NCBI GenBank assembly: GCA_963795435.1
Contig: CAWCHV010000007.1
Span: 1,860,001 to 1,924,000 of the forward strand
Direction of reading: 5' to 3'
Source of the DNA: JAFKFI01 sp963795435
GTDB taxonomy: Bacteria > Pseudomonadota > Alphaproteobacteria > Acetobacterales > Acetobacteraceae
Length of the DNA: 64,000 nt
The position numbers were made by a program, and so were the translations under genes. This document shows positions 17,086 to 26,478 of the stretch, piece after piece; position 1 is the stretch's first letter, and each line of letters starts with the position of its first letter. Under the pieces are notes generated by a model that was not told where the DNA came from, did no database searches, and was given only the letters and a program-made list of their open reading frames with translations.

Positions 17086-18867
17086 TCACTCGGCGGCGCG
17101 CGGTTGCTCGCGTTCGCGCTGGTCGGCCTCGAACAGATCGGTCAGCTCGTCCGCCGCCTGCTTGGTGCTTTGGATGAGCTGGCGCTCGTCGTCATAGTAG
17201 GCGTGGCTTTCGAATAGGTTGCGCTCGTCGTACTCGGCGAACAGCCGCACCGCGCGCTCGGCCTCCTCGGGCGCGATGCCGAGATCCTCGAGCGCCATCT
17301 CGCCCATCCGCAGGCTGGAGCCGAACGTCTCGCGAACCAGCCGCGTCACACCGCGATCCATCAGCAGATGCGCGTGCCGGCGGTTGCGGGCCCGCACCAG
17401 CAGCTTGAGCTTCGGGAAATTACGTCGCACCACCTCGACGACCCGCAGCGTCTCTTCCGGGTTGTCGAGGGCCACCACCAGCAGCCGGGCGCGCTCGGCG
17501 CCGGCGGCGCGCAGCAGGTCGGAACGGGCCGGGTTGCCGTAATAGACCTTGTTGCCGAAGCGGCGGACCACCTCGACTTGCTCGGAACTCTGCTCCAACG
17601 CCGTGAACGCGATGCCGCGCATCCTGAGGACGCGGCCGACGATCTGCCCGACCCGGCCGAACCCGCAGATGATGACAGGGGCTCCGTCGTCGCGGATCGC
17701 GTCGTAGGCCGGTTGCGGGTGAGTTTCGAGGCGGGGGATCAGCAGCCGCTCCGACACCGCGAACAGCAGCGGCGTCGCCGCCATCGACAGCGCGATCGCC
17801 AGGGTCGCCCGATCCGACGCAGCCTGCGTCAGCGCCCCCGCCGCGATCGCCGCCGAGAACAGCACGAAGCTGAACTCGCTGCCTTGAGGCAACGCCAGAG
17901 CAAAACGGATGGCGGCTCGGTTCGATTGCCCGGCGAGGCGGCCGAGCGGGAAGGCCACCGCGATCTTGACCAGCATGAACCCAGGCACCGCGGCCGCGAA
18001 GAACCAGGGCTCCTGCAGCGCCAGCGGCAAATTGGCCGACATGCCGACCGAGAGGAAGAAAAACCCCAGCAGCAACCCCTCGAACGGCTCCACGTCCGCC
18101 TGCACCTCGTGGCGGTACTCCGAATCGGACAGCAGCACCCCGCCGAGGAACGCGCCGAGCGACATGGACAGTCCGGCGACGTGGGCCAGCGAGGCGCTGC
18201 CGGCGACCACGAACAGGGCCAGCGCGGTGAACACCTCGGGCGTGCGGGCGCCGCCGATGGCGCGGAAGGCGGGGCGGATCAGGAACCGGCCGCCGACCAG
18301 GATGACGGCGATCGCCGCCGCCGCGCGGCCGACCTCGAGCCAGGGCACGCGATCGGGGTGCTGGCCACCGGCCAGCAGCGGAATGGCGGCGACAATGGGG
18401 ATAAAGGCGAGGTCCTGGAACAGCAGCACCGAAAACGTGTCCCGGCCCGAGCGCTGGCCCAGCAGGTCCCGCTCGGCCAGCATCGGCAGCACGATGGCGG
18501 TCGAGGACAGCGCCAGCCCCGCACCCAGCACCGTGGCGGCCGGCCAGGCGGCGCCGAACCCGTGCGCCGCCGCCGCCAGCGCCGCCGCCGTCACCACCAC
18601 TTGCGCGGCGCCCAGCCCGAACACCGCGCGTCGCATCACCCACAGGCGCTGCGGGCGTACCTCGAGCCCGATCAGGAACAGCAGCATGACGATGCCGAGC
18701 TCGGAGACGCCGGCGATCTCGTCGACCCCGGTGATCAGCCGCAGCCCGGATGGCCCGATAAGCGCGCCGCCCACCAGATAGCCGAGCACGCTGCCGAACC
18801 CCAGGCGGCGCGAGAGGGACACCATGACGACGGCGGTCGCCAGGAGGGTGGCAAGCGTAAGTAGCAT
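17086..18867 (-). CDS. CPA2-family K+(Na+)/H+ antiporter with TrkA-N domain (KefB/KefC type)
   Basis: 593-aa inner-membrane antiporter. About 12 hydrophobic segments span residues 1-375 with the CPA2 landmarks GYLVGGALIGPSGL, FLIGLEVRPQRLW and GSEFSFVLFSAAIAAGA. A cytosolic RCK/TrkA-N Rossmann domain follows (about 395-510; VIICGFGRVGQIVGRV, YYGNPARSDLLRAAGA), then an acidic helical tail. In E. coli KefB/C this domain binds NAD(H) and glutathione conjugates and gates K+ efflux. It is monocistronic as far as can be seen, downstream of the AI-2E family gene on the same strand. Long plus-strand frames across it are shadows. Confidence 0.95.
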   Translation of the reverse strand: MLLTLATLLATAVVMVSLSRRLGFGSVLGYLVGGALIGPSGLRLITGVDEIAGVSELGIVMLLFLIGLEVRPQRLWVMRRAVFGLGAAQVVVTAAALAAAAHGFGAAWPAATVLGAGLALSSTAIVLPMLAERDLLGQRSGRDTFSVLLFQDLAFIPIVAAIPLLAGGQHPDRVPWLEVGRAAAAIAVILVGGRFLIRPAFRAIGGARTPEVFTALALFVVAGSASLAHVAGLSMSLGAFLGGVLLSDSEYRHEVQADVEPFEGLLLGFFFLSVGMSANLPLALQEPWFFAAAVPGFMLVKIAVAFPLGRLAGQSNRAAIRFALALPQGSEFSFVLFSAAIAAGALTQAASDRATLAIALSMAATPLLFAVSERLLIPRLETHPQPAYDAIRDDGAPVIICGFGRVGQIVGRVLRMRGIAFTALEQSSEQVEVVRRFGNKVYYGNPARSDLLRAAGAERARLLVVALDNPEETLRVVEVVRRNFPKLKLLVRARNRRHAHLLMDRGVTRLVRETFGSSLRMGEMALEDLGIAPEEAERAVRLFAEYDERNLFESHAYYDDERQLIQSTKQAADELTDLFEADQREREQPRAAE

Positions 18868-18973
18868 GAGCGGCCTTCAAAGGAACGGGACAGGGACGCA
18901 GTTGCGCCGCCCGGCCGAGCGGGTCAATCGGGTTCCGATTGCAGGACCGCGCCGGCTGAGGCGGCCTGTCCGG

Positions 18974-20917
18974 TCAGGCCGCCCGGGGAGCGGCTTCCTC
19001 GGCGCCGCGCGCCGCTTCCAGGCACGCGGTCACGCCTTCGCGCAACGAGGTCGCGTAGTAGTCGGCGCCCACTGCTGCACGTAGCCGGTCATCGCGCAGC
19101 ACCGCCTCTTCGGCCGGCCAGAGGCCGACCAGGATGGGTGCCCCGGGCACCTTCTGGCGCACTCGGCGGAGCAGATAGCGCAGGTGCGAGGGCGTGCCGG
19201 TGATCTCCAAGTAGGAGATGCACACCATCGCGACACCGCTGACATCGAGGGCGCCGATACCGGCGCGGGAGACGGCGTGATGCGGCTCGACCCGTGCCCC
19301 CAGCCCGTGCTTGGTCAGCAGTTGGGCCAGCATCGCCGCCGCCGCCTCGTCAAGCGGCCCGCGACCGGCCACACAGAGCACCGCCCCCTCGCCACGCCAC
19401 ACCTCGGGCAGCGCGTCCGCATCCGGTGGCTGGGCCGTCGGCGCCGGCTCGACGGGCAGCGCGCGCTCGGCGCGTGTTGACGCGGCGGGGCCGTCATCGG
19501 CGTCGTCCGGCGCGGGGTCGACGTCGTCGTGGTCGTCGAGATCCTCGACCAGGCTGGCAATCGCGTCCTTGATCCGCTCGAGCTGCTCCGGCGCGAGCAC
19601 GCCGCGCGTCACGTCGTGGGCGGCGAGTTTCAGGCCTTTCAGCGCCACCTCGTCATAGTAAGAGGATAGCGAGCGCTCCTTCAGCAGCAGCTCGGCATAG
19701 TCGATCGCCTCGTCGGGGTCGCCGGCAAGCATTCGCTGATAGAAGCTTTCCACCGGCGTCAGCGCCGGCCGGTCGCCGAGCAGCACGTCGAGAAACTCCA
19801 GCCGGTCCACGTGACGCCCGAGCACCACCAGGCAGAGCGTCAGCGGCGTCGAGAGGATCAGCCCGATCGGTCCCCAGAGCCAGGTCCAGAAGATCGCCGC
19901 CACCACCACCGAGAACGGCGACAGCCCGGTGCTGTGGCCATAGAGCACCGGCTCCACCACCTGTCCCATGATCGGCTCGGCGACCAGGAACAGGCCGAGG
20001 GTCCACAGCAGCGTGGACCAGCCGGGGTCCACCGCGGCGGCCAGCGCCAAGGGAAAGAGAGCGGCAAGCGGCGCGCCGATATAGGGTACGAACCGCAGCA
20101 GCGCGGCCATCACGCCAAACAGGATCGGGCTCGGCACGCCGATGAAGAACAGACCCGCGCCGATGATGACGCCGAAGCTGGCGTTGATCGCGAGTTGGGT
20201 GAGGAAATACTTGCTGAGCCGCCGCGCCGCGTCGTCCATCGCGACCGTCGTGCGATGCAGGTCGCGCGAGCCGAACAGCCGGATCAGCCGGTCGCGCAGA
20301 TCCTCCCGTTGCAGCAGGACGAAGATCGAGACGATGACCACGATCGCGAGCGTCGCGAGCGGGCTCAGCACCGGGGCGAGATAGCGCTGCACCAGCTCCA
20401 TCTGCGACGGGCTGGGCTGGTGCACCTCGACAGGCAGCGGCTTCGGCTCGCTATTGCCATCGGCGGCGGGCGGTTGACCGGGAGCGGGGGCGGCATGATC
20501 AAGCTGGTGCCCGAGCTGGTTCACCAGCTTGGACAGCCGCTCGGTGGTGGCCTGCTGGACGGTCTCGACCTTCTTCTCGATGGTGTATTGATAGCGCGGG
20601 AAATCGTCGACCAGCGAGGCGATCTGCACCCCGATCAAGCCGGCCAGCGCCAGGATGATGCCGATCGCGACCACGACGGCGACCAGCACCGCGGCAACGC
20701 GCGGCAGCCGAGCCAATCGCAACAGCTCGACCAGCGGCGCCAGCACGAAGCTGAGCAGAACCGCGAGTGTCACGGGGATCAGCACCTCGCGCGCGAGGAA
20801 CAGCGCCGCGATGAACACCACGGCGGCGGCCAAGGTCAGCAAGGCGTTCACGCCGGGCACCTCCGCGGGCGCGACCTGGGCGCGCGAGGGAATGGACGAA
20901 GAAGGCAGATCAGGCAT
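18974..20917 (-). CDS. AI-2E family transporter with long C-terminal extension
   Basis: 647-aa membrane protein. Residues about 20-400 form the AI-2E/PerM-type domain: an N-terminal pair of helices (LFLAREVLIPVTLAVLLSFV), a periplasmic coiled-coil stretch with Pro/Ala-rich insert (about 115-180), then five to six helices including FIGVPSPILFGVMAALLRF and VPYIGAPLAALFPLALA. Typical family members are 340-400 aa. Here a cytosolic tail of about 250 residues follows. It has a helical part (DPDEAIDYAELLLKERSL), an acidic linker and a Rossmann-like segment (VWRGEGAVLCVAGRGPLD, VSGVAMVCISYLE, APILVGLWPAEEAVL) that resembles a B12-binding/receiver-type alpha-beta fold. The transported substrate is unknown; the family name does not prove AI-2 export. 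Confidence 0.88.
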   Translation of the reverse strand: MPDLPSSSIPSRAQVAPAEVPGVNALLTLAAAVVFIAALFLAREVLIPVTLAVLLSFVLAPLVELLRLARLPRVAAVLVAVVVAIGIILALAGLIGVQIASLVDDFPRYQYTIEKKVETVQQATTERLSKLVNQLGHQLDHAAPAPGQPPAADGNSEPKPLPVEVHQPSPSQMELVQRYLAPVLSPLATLAIVVIVSIFVLLQREDLRDRLIRLFGSRDLHRTTVAMDDAARRLSKYFLTQLAINASFGVIIGAGLFFIGVPSPILFGVMAALLRFVPYIGAPLAALFPLALAAAVDPGWSTLLWTLGLFLVAEPIMGQVVEPVLYGHSTGLSPFSVVVAAIFWTWLWGPIGLILSTPLTLCLVVLGRHVDRLEFLDVLLGDRPALTPVESFYQRMLAGDPDEAIDYAELLLKERSLSSYYDEVALKGLKLAAHDVTRGVLAPEQLERIKDAIASLVEDLDDHDDVDPAPDDADDGPAASTRAERALPVEPAPTAQPPDADALPEVWRGEGAVLCVAGRGPLDEAAAAMLAQLLTKHGLGARVEPHHAVSRAGIGALDVSGVAMVCISYLEITGTPSHLRYLLRRVRQKVPGAPILVGLWPAEEAVLRDDRLRAAVGADYYATSLREGVTACLEAARGAEEAAPRAA

Positions 20918-21078
20918 CCGGCGCTATCCTCGGAAATCGCTCGCACAACGCGCCCGGCGGGAGAACGATCCGGCCGATACTGGCGAGCGGGGATTTTTCC
21001 TTATCGTGTCGCGGTTGAACTTGCCGCCCCGCCTGGCGCAGATTGCCCGCTCCGCCCGCCCGCCGGAAGGATTTCTCC

Positions 21079-21300
21079 ATGCTCGGCACGCCGGCCTCGC
21101 CGTCTCGGGCGCTATGCGAGCCCCGGCAGGCGTGGGCTGAGAAGCCGCCTTCCCTGGCCGCGATCTTCCAGGCCGGGGAGCGGCTGGCGGCGCTGGCCGG
21201 CATGGTGGGCGTCGAGAGCGAACTCCCGTCGCAGCGCATTGCGGTCCTCGGCGCCGCGACGATCGACTATCTCGGCCGGGCGGTCGCCTGCGCCGTCGCG
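21079..21300 (+). pseudogene. Truncated 5' fragment, possibly of an FkbH/HAD-IIIC-like gene
   Basis: A GGAAGG site and ATG at 21079 open about 75 residues of plausible coding sequence. It contains LAAIFQAGERLAALAGM and then RIAVLGAATIDYLGRAV, which resembles the N-terminal part of FkbH-type proteins (RLAVLGSSTLDHL). After about 21300 the frame runs antisense into pepN and loses any family resemblance. I read this as the 5' stump of a gene cut off before its catalytic HAD domain. The assignment is tentative. Confidence 0.4.
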
Positions 21301-21342
21301 AGAATGTCAAGCACGAAGGCGCCCGTACCGGTGCCAACCGCG

Positions 21343-24021
21343 TCATGGGAGGAGCGCGCGCTCCGGCCCTCTCACCCGAGACTTCTTGCTCACTTGCTCG
21401 TAGGTATTCTTGCTCAAACGCGGTACGGCCAGGATGCGCTGCAGTTCCGCCCGCATCAGCGCCTGCCGTGCGTCGTCCTGCCGGCGCCACGCACCGAGCG
21501 GCGTCACGATCCGCGCGGCCACCTGCGCGTTGAGCGGATCGAGCGCGATCACCGTGTCGGCCAGGAAGCGATAGCCCTCGCCCGAGGCATCGTGGAACCG
21601 CACCTGGTTGGCGCTCGCGAAGGCGCCGACCAGCGCGCGCACCCGGTTCGGGTTCCTCAAGTCGAAATCCGGATGCGTATACAACGCGCGCACGTCGCCG
21701 AGTGCCGCCGGCCGGGGCGAGACCGCCTGGATGGTGAACCATTTGTCGAGCACCAGATCGTCGCCGCGCCAGCGTCGATAGAAGTCGTCCAGCGCCTCCT
21801 GCCGTTCAGGCGCATCCGTCTGTGCCAGAATACCGAGAGCCGCGAGCACGTCGGTCATGTTGCGGTTCGCGTCATACTGCGCCTTGGCCAGAGCCACGCC
21901 GTCCTGCTGGCCGGCGGCGAGATAGGCGAGACAGGCATTGCGCAGCGCCCGCCGCCCGATCGAGGCGCCGTCGATACGGTAGGCGCCGCCGTCGTCCAGC
22001 TCATGGTAGCGCCCGCGCAACGTGTCGCCGAGTTCGCGGCCGATACCGGCCCGCAGGAAGTCGCGCACGGCGTGGATCGCATCGACATCCGCCGTGACCA
22101 TCTGATCGGCGACGAACGCCTCGCCCGGCAGGCTCAGCGCCTCCGCGGCGAAGGCGGGATCCGTGTCCGCGCCGGCGAGCGTTGCGGCCGTCGCGGCGAC
22201 CAGGCCGGCGTCGAGATGCAACGCCTCGCCGCGCCGGAAGGCGGCCACCAGGTCGAGCATCACCGCGGTCGCGTATTGCTGGCCGGATTCCCAGCGGACA
22301 AAGGCATCGGTATCGTGCGCGGCGAGGAAGCTCAGCCGCTCGCGCGACAAGCCGGCGAGCTTCACCGGAGCGGAGAAGCCGCGCAGCAGCGAGGGCACCG
22401 GCATCGCCGGCACATCCTCGAACACGAAGCTCTGCTCGCCGCTGTCGAGCAGCAAGACCCGCGTGCCCGTCCGGGCTTCGTTCTCGCCGGCAAGCCGGGT
22501 CGGCAGTTCCTGTCCGCTTGCGTCGAGCAGCCCCATCGCGAGCGGCACCGGCAAAGGCCGCTTGTCGGGCTGTCCAGGCGTCGGCTTGGTGGACTGCCGT
22601 ACCGTAAGCGTGTAGCGCCGCGCTGGCGCGTCGTAGGCATCCTCGACCGCGAGCATGGGCGTGCCGGCCTGCGCGTACCACAGGCTGAACCCGCTCAGAT
22701 CCACCCCCGACGCATCCTGCATCGCGCGCACGAAATCCTCGATCCTGACGGCGCTGTTGTCGTGCCGGGCGATGTAGAGATCCATGCCCTTGCGGAAGTT
22801 CGCCGCTCCGATCAGCGTATGCAGCATCCGCACCACCTCCGCGCCCTTCTGATAGACGGTCGCGGTGTAGAAATTGTCGATCTCGATGTAGCTCTCCGGC
22901 CGCACCGGATGCGCGAGCGGCCCGTCATCCTCGGGGAACTGCGCGGCGCGCAGCCGGCGCACGTCGGCGAGCCGCTTGACCGCGCGGCTGCCCTGGTCGG
23001 CGGTGAACTCCTGGTCGCGAAAGACCGTGAGGCCCTCCTTCAGCGAGAGCTGGAACCAGTCGCGGCAGGTGACGCGGTTGCCCGTCCAGTTGTGGAAATA
23101 TTCGTGCGACACGACGGTCTCGATGCCCTGGTAGTCCACGTCGGTCGCCGTCTCGGGCTTGGCCAGAACGTATTTGGAGTTGAAGACGTTGAGCCCCTTG
23201 TTCTCCATCGCGCCCATGTTGAAGTCCGACACCGCGGCGATGTTGAACACATCGAGATCGTATTCGAGCCCGAACACCTGCTCGTCCCACGCCATCGCCG
23301 TTTTCAGCGAGAGCATGGCGTGCTCGCACTTGTCCTCGTCGCCGGCGCGCACCCAGATCGCCAGCGCGACGTCACGGCCCGAGCGCGTGGTGAAGCGGTC
23401 GCGGACCGCGACGAGATCGCCCGCGACGAGCGCGAACAGGTACGAGGGCTTGGGGTGCGGATCGACCCATTTCGCCCAATGGCTTCCCCCTGCCGCGTCT
23501 CCCTGTCCCGCCGGGTTGCCGTTGGACAGCAGCACCGGGCAGCGCGCGCGGTCGGCCACGATCGTCGTGCTGAACCGTGCCATCACGTCCGGCCGATCCG
23601 GGAAATAGGTGATCCGGCGGAACCCCTCGGCCTCGCACTGGGTGTAGTAATTCGCGCCCGAGGTATAGAGACCGCTCAGCTCGGAATTCTCCGCCGGCGC
23701 GATGCGCGTTTCGATCTCCAACACGAAGCTGTCGGGCACGTCGGGGATGACGAGCGCGCCCGGTTCCAGCGCGTACCGGCTGGCGTCCAGCGCCTGCCCG
23801 TCGAGCCGGACTGACACGAGCGTCAGTGCCTCGCCGTCCAGGCGCAGCGGCGCCGTCCGCTCGGTGCTCGCGGGATTGCGCCGCACGCCGAGGCGCGATG
23901 TGACGAGCGTGACGGCGGGGTCGAGCGCGAAAGTCAGGTCGACGGTGTCGACGAGGAAGTCAGGCACGCGGTAATCCGCGCGATGGATCGCGCGCGGCGC
24001 GTCTTGTGTGGCTGTGGACAC
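21343..24021 (-). CDS. pepN: Aminopeptidase N (M1 zinc metallopeptidase)
   Basis: 892-aa cytoplasmic zinc aminopeptidase removing N-terminal residues from peptides. The exopeptidase motif GAMEN is present near residue 268. The zinc site HEYFHNWTGNRVTCRDW begins at His304, with the third ligand Glu in LKEGLTVFRDQEF. Domain order and length match E. coli-type PepN (about 870-890 aa): N-terminal beta domain, thermolysin-like domain (about 200-440), a beta-sandwich (from about 450, YTLTVRQSTKPTPGQPDK) and the alpha-helical C-terminal domain. The last ~20 residues (SKKSRVRGPERALLP) are slightly unusual. It is divergent from the TenA-like gene. The 923-codon plus-strand frame across it is antisense. 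Confidence 0.97.
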   Translation of the reverse strand: MSTATQDAPRAIHRADYRVPDFLVDTVDLTFALDPAVTLVTSRLGVRRNPASTERTAPLRLDGEALTLVSVRLDGQALDASRYALEPGALVIPDVPDSFVLEIETRIAPAENSELSGLYTSGANYYTQCEAEGFRRITYFPDRPDVMARFSTTIVADRARCPVLLSNGNPAGQGDAAGGSHWAKWVDPHPKPSYLFALVAGDLVAVRDRFTTRSGRDVALAIWVRAGDEDKCEHAMLSLKTAMAWDEQVFGLEYDLDVFNIAAVSDFNMGAMENKGLNVFNSKYVLAKPETATDVDYQGIETVVSHEYFHNWTGNRVTCRDWFQLSLKEGLTVFRDQEFTADQGSRAVKRLADVRRLRAAQFPEDDGPLAHPVRPESYIEIDNFYTATVYQKGAEVVRMLHTLIGAANFRKGMDLYIARHDNSAVRIEDFVRAMQDASGVDLSGFSLWYAQAGTPMLAVEDAYDAPARRYTLTVRQSTKPTPGQPDKRPLPVPLAMGLLDASGQELPTRLAGENEARTGTRVLLLDSGEQSFVFEDVPAMPVPSLLRGFSAPVKLAGLSRERLSFLAAHDTDAFVRWESGQQYATAVMLDLVAAFRRGEALHLDAGLVAATAATLAGADTDPAFAAEALSLPGEAFVADQMVTADVDAIHAVRDFLRAGIGRELGDTLRGRYHELDDGGAYRIDGASIGRRALRNACLAYLAAGQQDGVALAKAQYDANRNMTDVLAALGILAQTDAPERQEALDDFYRRWRGDDLVLDKWFTIQAVSPRPAALGDVRALYTHPDFDLRNPNRVRALVGAFASANQVRFHDASGEGYRFLADTVIALDPLNAQVAARIVTPLGAWRRQDDARQALMRAELQRILAVPRLSKNTYEQVSKKSRVRGPERALLP

Positions 24022-24135
24022 GCGGCTCTCCAGGATCGTCCGTCGAAGCCACGAAACTCGGGGATCGCCTGAGCCAAGTCAAATCGGGGAACCTACCGCT
24101 TGCGGGGGTGCCTTCGGTCGGGACAGAGTGACGGG

Positions 24136-24834
24136 ATGACAATGGAAACCGACGCGCTGCCCCTTGATCGTGGCCTGTTCGGCCGGCTGCGGCGCGACGC
24201 CGGCGCGGCCTGGGAGGGCTATGTTTCGCACCAATTCGTGCGCGCCCTCGGCGCCGGGACGCTGCCGGAGCCGGCGTTCCGGCACTTCCTGATCCAGGAC
24301 TATTTGTTCCTGATCCACTTCGCCCGCGCTCACGCGCTGGCCTGCTTCAAGAGCGCGACACTCGCCGACATTCGCGCCAACGCCGCCGCCGTGACCGCCA
24401 TCGTCGATGTCGAGATGCCGCTGCACATCTCGTATTGCGCGAAATGGGGCCTGTCCGAGCCACAGATGGAAGCCGCCCCCGAGGCGATGGAGACGATGGC
24501 CTACACGCGCTTCGTGCTGGAGCGCGGCCTGGCCGGCGACCTGCTCGACCTGCAGGCGGCGCTGGCGCCCTGCCTGGTGGGCTACGGCGAGGCCGCCGAA
24601 CGCCTGATCCGCGATCCGGCGACGCGGCTCGACGGGAACCCTTACGCCGAGTGGATCGCCGCCTATACCAGCGACGGTTACCGAATAGCCGTGCGCGACG
24701 CGATCGAGGCGCTGGACCGGCTCGGGGCGACGCACGGCGCGGAGCCGCGCTATCCGATCCTGCTCGCGACCTTCACCGCCGCGACGCGCCTCGAAGCGGC
24801 GTTCTGGGACATGGGCTGGGCGGCGCGGGAGTGA
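24136..24834 (+). CDS. TenA/thiaminase II family protein
   Basis: 232-aa all-helical protein of the TenA/PqqC-like fold. Matching segments are FLIQDYLFLIHFARAHALA near residue 60, YTRFVLERGLAGDLLDLQ and LAPCLVGYGEAAERL. The last carries the active-site Cys of the TenA_C class, which hydrolyses the thiamine-salvage intermediate aminomethyl-HMP. Start choice between ATG 24136 and 24142 is uncertain. Next to it is an alpha/beta hydrolase gene 5 nt downstream, so the pair is cotranscribed. No other thiamine genes are nearby; a thiamine-salvage role is from the family only. Confidence 0.88.
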   Translation: MTMETDALPLDRGLFGRLRRDAGAAWEGYVSHQFVRALGAGTLPEPAFRHFLIQDYLFLIHFARAHALACFKSATLADIRANAAAVTAIVDVEMPLHISYCAKWGLSEPQMEAAPEAMETMAYTRFVLERGLAGDLLDLQAALAPCLVGYGEAAERLIRDPATRLDGNPYAEWIAAYTSDGYRIAVRDAIEALDRLGATHGAEPRYPILLATFTAATRLEAAFWDMGWAARE

Positions 24835-24838
24835 CGGC

Positions 24839-25714
24839 ATGAGAACCGACATCGCCGGTCCGACCTCGCGCATCTACTTCTCGCAGCGCCTCCGCCTGCA
24901 CTACGTGGACTGGGGCAACCCGGACGCGCCGCCGCTCTTGCTGCTGCATGGCGGGCGCGACCATTGCCGCAACTGGGACTGGGTGGCGGAGGCGCTGCGC
25001 GGCGAGTGGCACGTCATCGCGCCCGATTTGCGCGGACACGGCGACAGCGCCTGGTCGCAGGCCGGCAATTACACGATGGCGGCCTACATCTACGATCTGG
25101 CGCAACTCGTCCATCAGCAGAAGCTGGCGCCCGTCACCATCGTCTCCCACTCGCTCGGCGGCAATATTTCCCTCCGCTACGCCGGACTTTACCCCGATCA
25201 CGTACGCAAGTTGGTCGCCATCGAGGGTCTCGGCCCGTCGCCGCGCCGCATTGCGCAACACGCCGGGGTCGACATCGTCGAACGGATGCGGAATTGGGTG
25301 GAAGAACAGCGCGGCCTGTCCGGCCGCCTGCCGCGCCGCTACCCCAGCATCGAGGCCGCGCTCGCGCGGATGCAGGCGGAAAACGCGCATCTGTCGCCCG
25401 AGCAGGCGCGGCATCTGACGCAACACGGCGTCAACCAGAACGAGGACGGCACCTACAGTTGGAAGTTCGACAACTACGTGCGCGTCTGGCCGCCCTATGA
25501 CATGACCAACGCCGATATCGAGCTACTGTGGTCACGCATTGCCTGCCCCACGCTACTCGTGTACGGCGCCGAGAGCTGGGCGTCGAACCCGGACAAGGAC
25601 GGCCGGCTGCGGCATTTTCGAACGGCGGAGGTGGTGTCAGTGCCGGGCGCGGGGCATTGGGTGCACCACGATCGGCTTGATGTGTTCCTCGGCGAGTTGC
25701 GGCGCTTTCTGTGA
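24839..25714 (+). CDS. Alpha/beta-fold hydrolase
   Basis: 291-aa cytoplasmic hydrolase. The oxyanion-hole motif LLLLHGGRDHCRNWDW is followed by VIAPDLRGHGDSAW, the nucleophile elbow SHSLGGNISLRYAG (Ser flanked by Gly), a helical cap (about 145-210) and the catalytic His in VPGAGHWVHHDR. The acid is probably the Asp/Glu after LLVYGAES. It lies 5 nt downstream of the TenA-like gene in one operon. The esterase or C-C hydrolase substrate is not predictable. Confidence 0.92.
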   Translation: MRTDIAGPTSRIYFSQRLRLHYVDWGNPDAPPLLLLHGGRDHCRNWDWVAEALRGEWHVIAPDLRGHGDSAWSQAGNYTMAAYIYDLAQLVHQQKLAPVTIVSHSLGGNISLRYAGLYPDHVRKLVAIEGLGPSPRRIAQHAGVDIVERMRNWVEEQRGLSGRLPRRYPSIEAALARMQAENAHLSPEQARHLTQHGVNQNEDGTYSWKFDNYVRVWPPYDMTNADIELLWSRIACPTLLVYGAESWASNPDKDGRLRHFRTAEVVSVPGAGHWVHHDRLDVFLGELRRFL

Positions 25715-25738
25715 CTCGATCGCGCAGGTCGCTTGAGC

Positions 25739-26199
25739 TTATGGACGGCTGGAGGCCGGCGTCAGCGGCTTCGATTGCCTTCTCAGCCAGTTCGCTCGCG
25801 CTTCCGGATCGTCCGGTTCGAAGCGGACCTCAATGCGCACTCCTTTGTAGTCACGCCTTGGCACGTTCAAGAATGACAAGTTTGGCACTGTGATTAGCAG
25901 CCGATCCGAGGCTGACCACTCGATACGGGGCCGTTCTTCCTCACGGCCGCCCGTGCTCATCCCAAGAATTCAGCGGCGTCTGCACGGTTCCGGTTCGAGA
26001 CAACACGGACGCCCACGTCAATCGCAGTCACGAACGGGCTTTCGCACCATGTCTCATTGGAAATGGCTCTCCACCTGCCATCGGGAGAGTCCAACTCGGT
26101 CTGTTCAATGACGCTGCACCCACCCCGATGCAAATAAACGTAGACTGCTGCCGCAGGCCCACAGACCAAAAGGATCATCACGATAATGGCGACACGCAT
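25739..26199 (-). pseudogene. Small membrane-anchored protein split over two frames
   Basis: The first frame (ATG 26199, stop at 25957) encodes an N-terminal membrane/signal segment (MRVAIIVMILLVCGPAAAV) and a domain with SPDGRWRAISNETWCESPF. The second (ATG 25960 to 25739) encodes STGGREEERPRIEWSASD, then LLITVPNLSFL and VRFEPDDPEARANWLRR. The frames overlap as ATGA, and together they read like one ~150-residue conserved hypothetical protein: EFLG from the first runs naturally into MSTGG of the second. So this is either one gene with a -1 frameshift or two coupled ORFs. Base composition is lower in G+C than the neighbours, suggesting acquisition. Function unknown. Confidence 0.55.
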
Positions 26200-26236
26200 A
26201 ATGTTGGTCTTACATCCCAGCCACACCTTCACACGC

Positions 26237-26395
26237 CTACGGCGAAATCGCACCTGATTGATACCGCGGGTATTCGAATTGGATCCGAATGCCGCGCCAG
26301 CCATTCGGTGGGTTCGGGATCACCATGACGAACAAAGATGAACGGCACACCAGGCTATCAGTAGAGTGGCGCCCGTTAATGTCCTCGTCAGCCAT
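26237..26395 (-). CDS. Very small hypothetical ORF
   Basis: A 52-codon frame (starting MADEDINGRHST, ending YPRYQSGAISP) lies just upstream of the split membrane-protein gene on the same strand and in the same lower-GC stretch. The segment NGWRGIRIQFEYP faintly echoes the YKGVRIEVRFEP part of its neighbour, so it may be a decayed paralogous piece. There is no clear ribosome site and no recognised family. Confidence 0.22.
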   Translation of the reverse strand: MADEDINGRHSTDSLVCRSSLFVMVIPNPPNGWRGIRIQFEYPRYQSGAISP

Positions 26396-26478
26396 ATCAC
26401 CCTCGCGTTGATACGGCTGTTCTAACACGCGACGTTAGATGAAGCACCTAATTCCGGGCCAACACACATCACCGAGGT

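Noticed and set aside
17368..18864. Plus-strand frame of 498 codons rich in His/Arg/Gln
   Set aside because: Antisense of the K+/H+ antiporter gene; low-complexity composition and no motif.
21301..23814. Plus-strand frame of over 800 codons across pepN
   Set aside because: Antisense of a clearly conserved aminopeptidase gene; only the first ~75 codons (21079-21300) outside pepN look like genuine protein.
24061..24135. Possible riboswitch before the TenA-like gene
   Set aside because: The 75-nt leader is too short and I see no TPP aptamer core elements.
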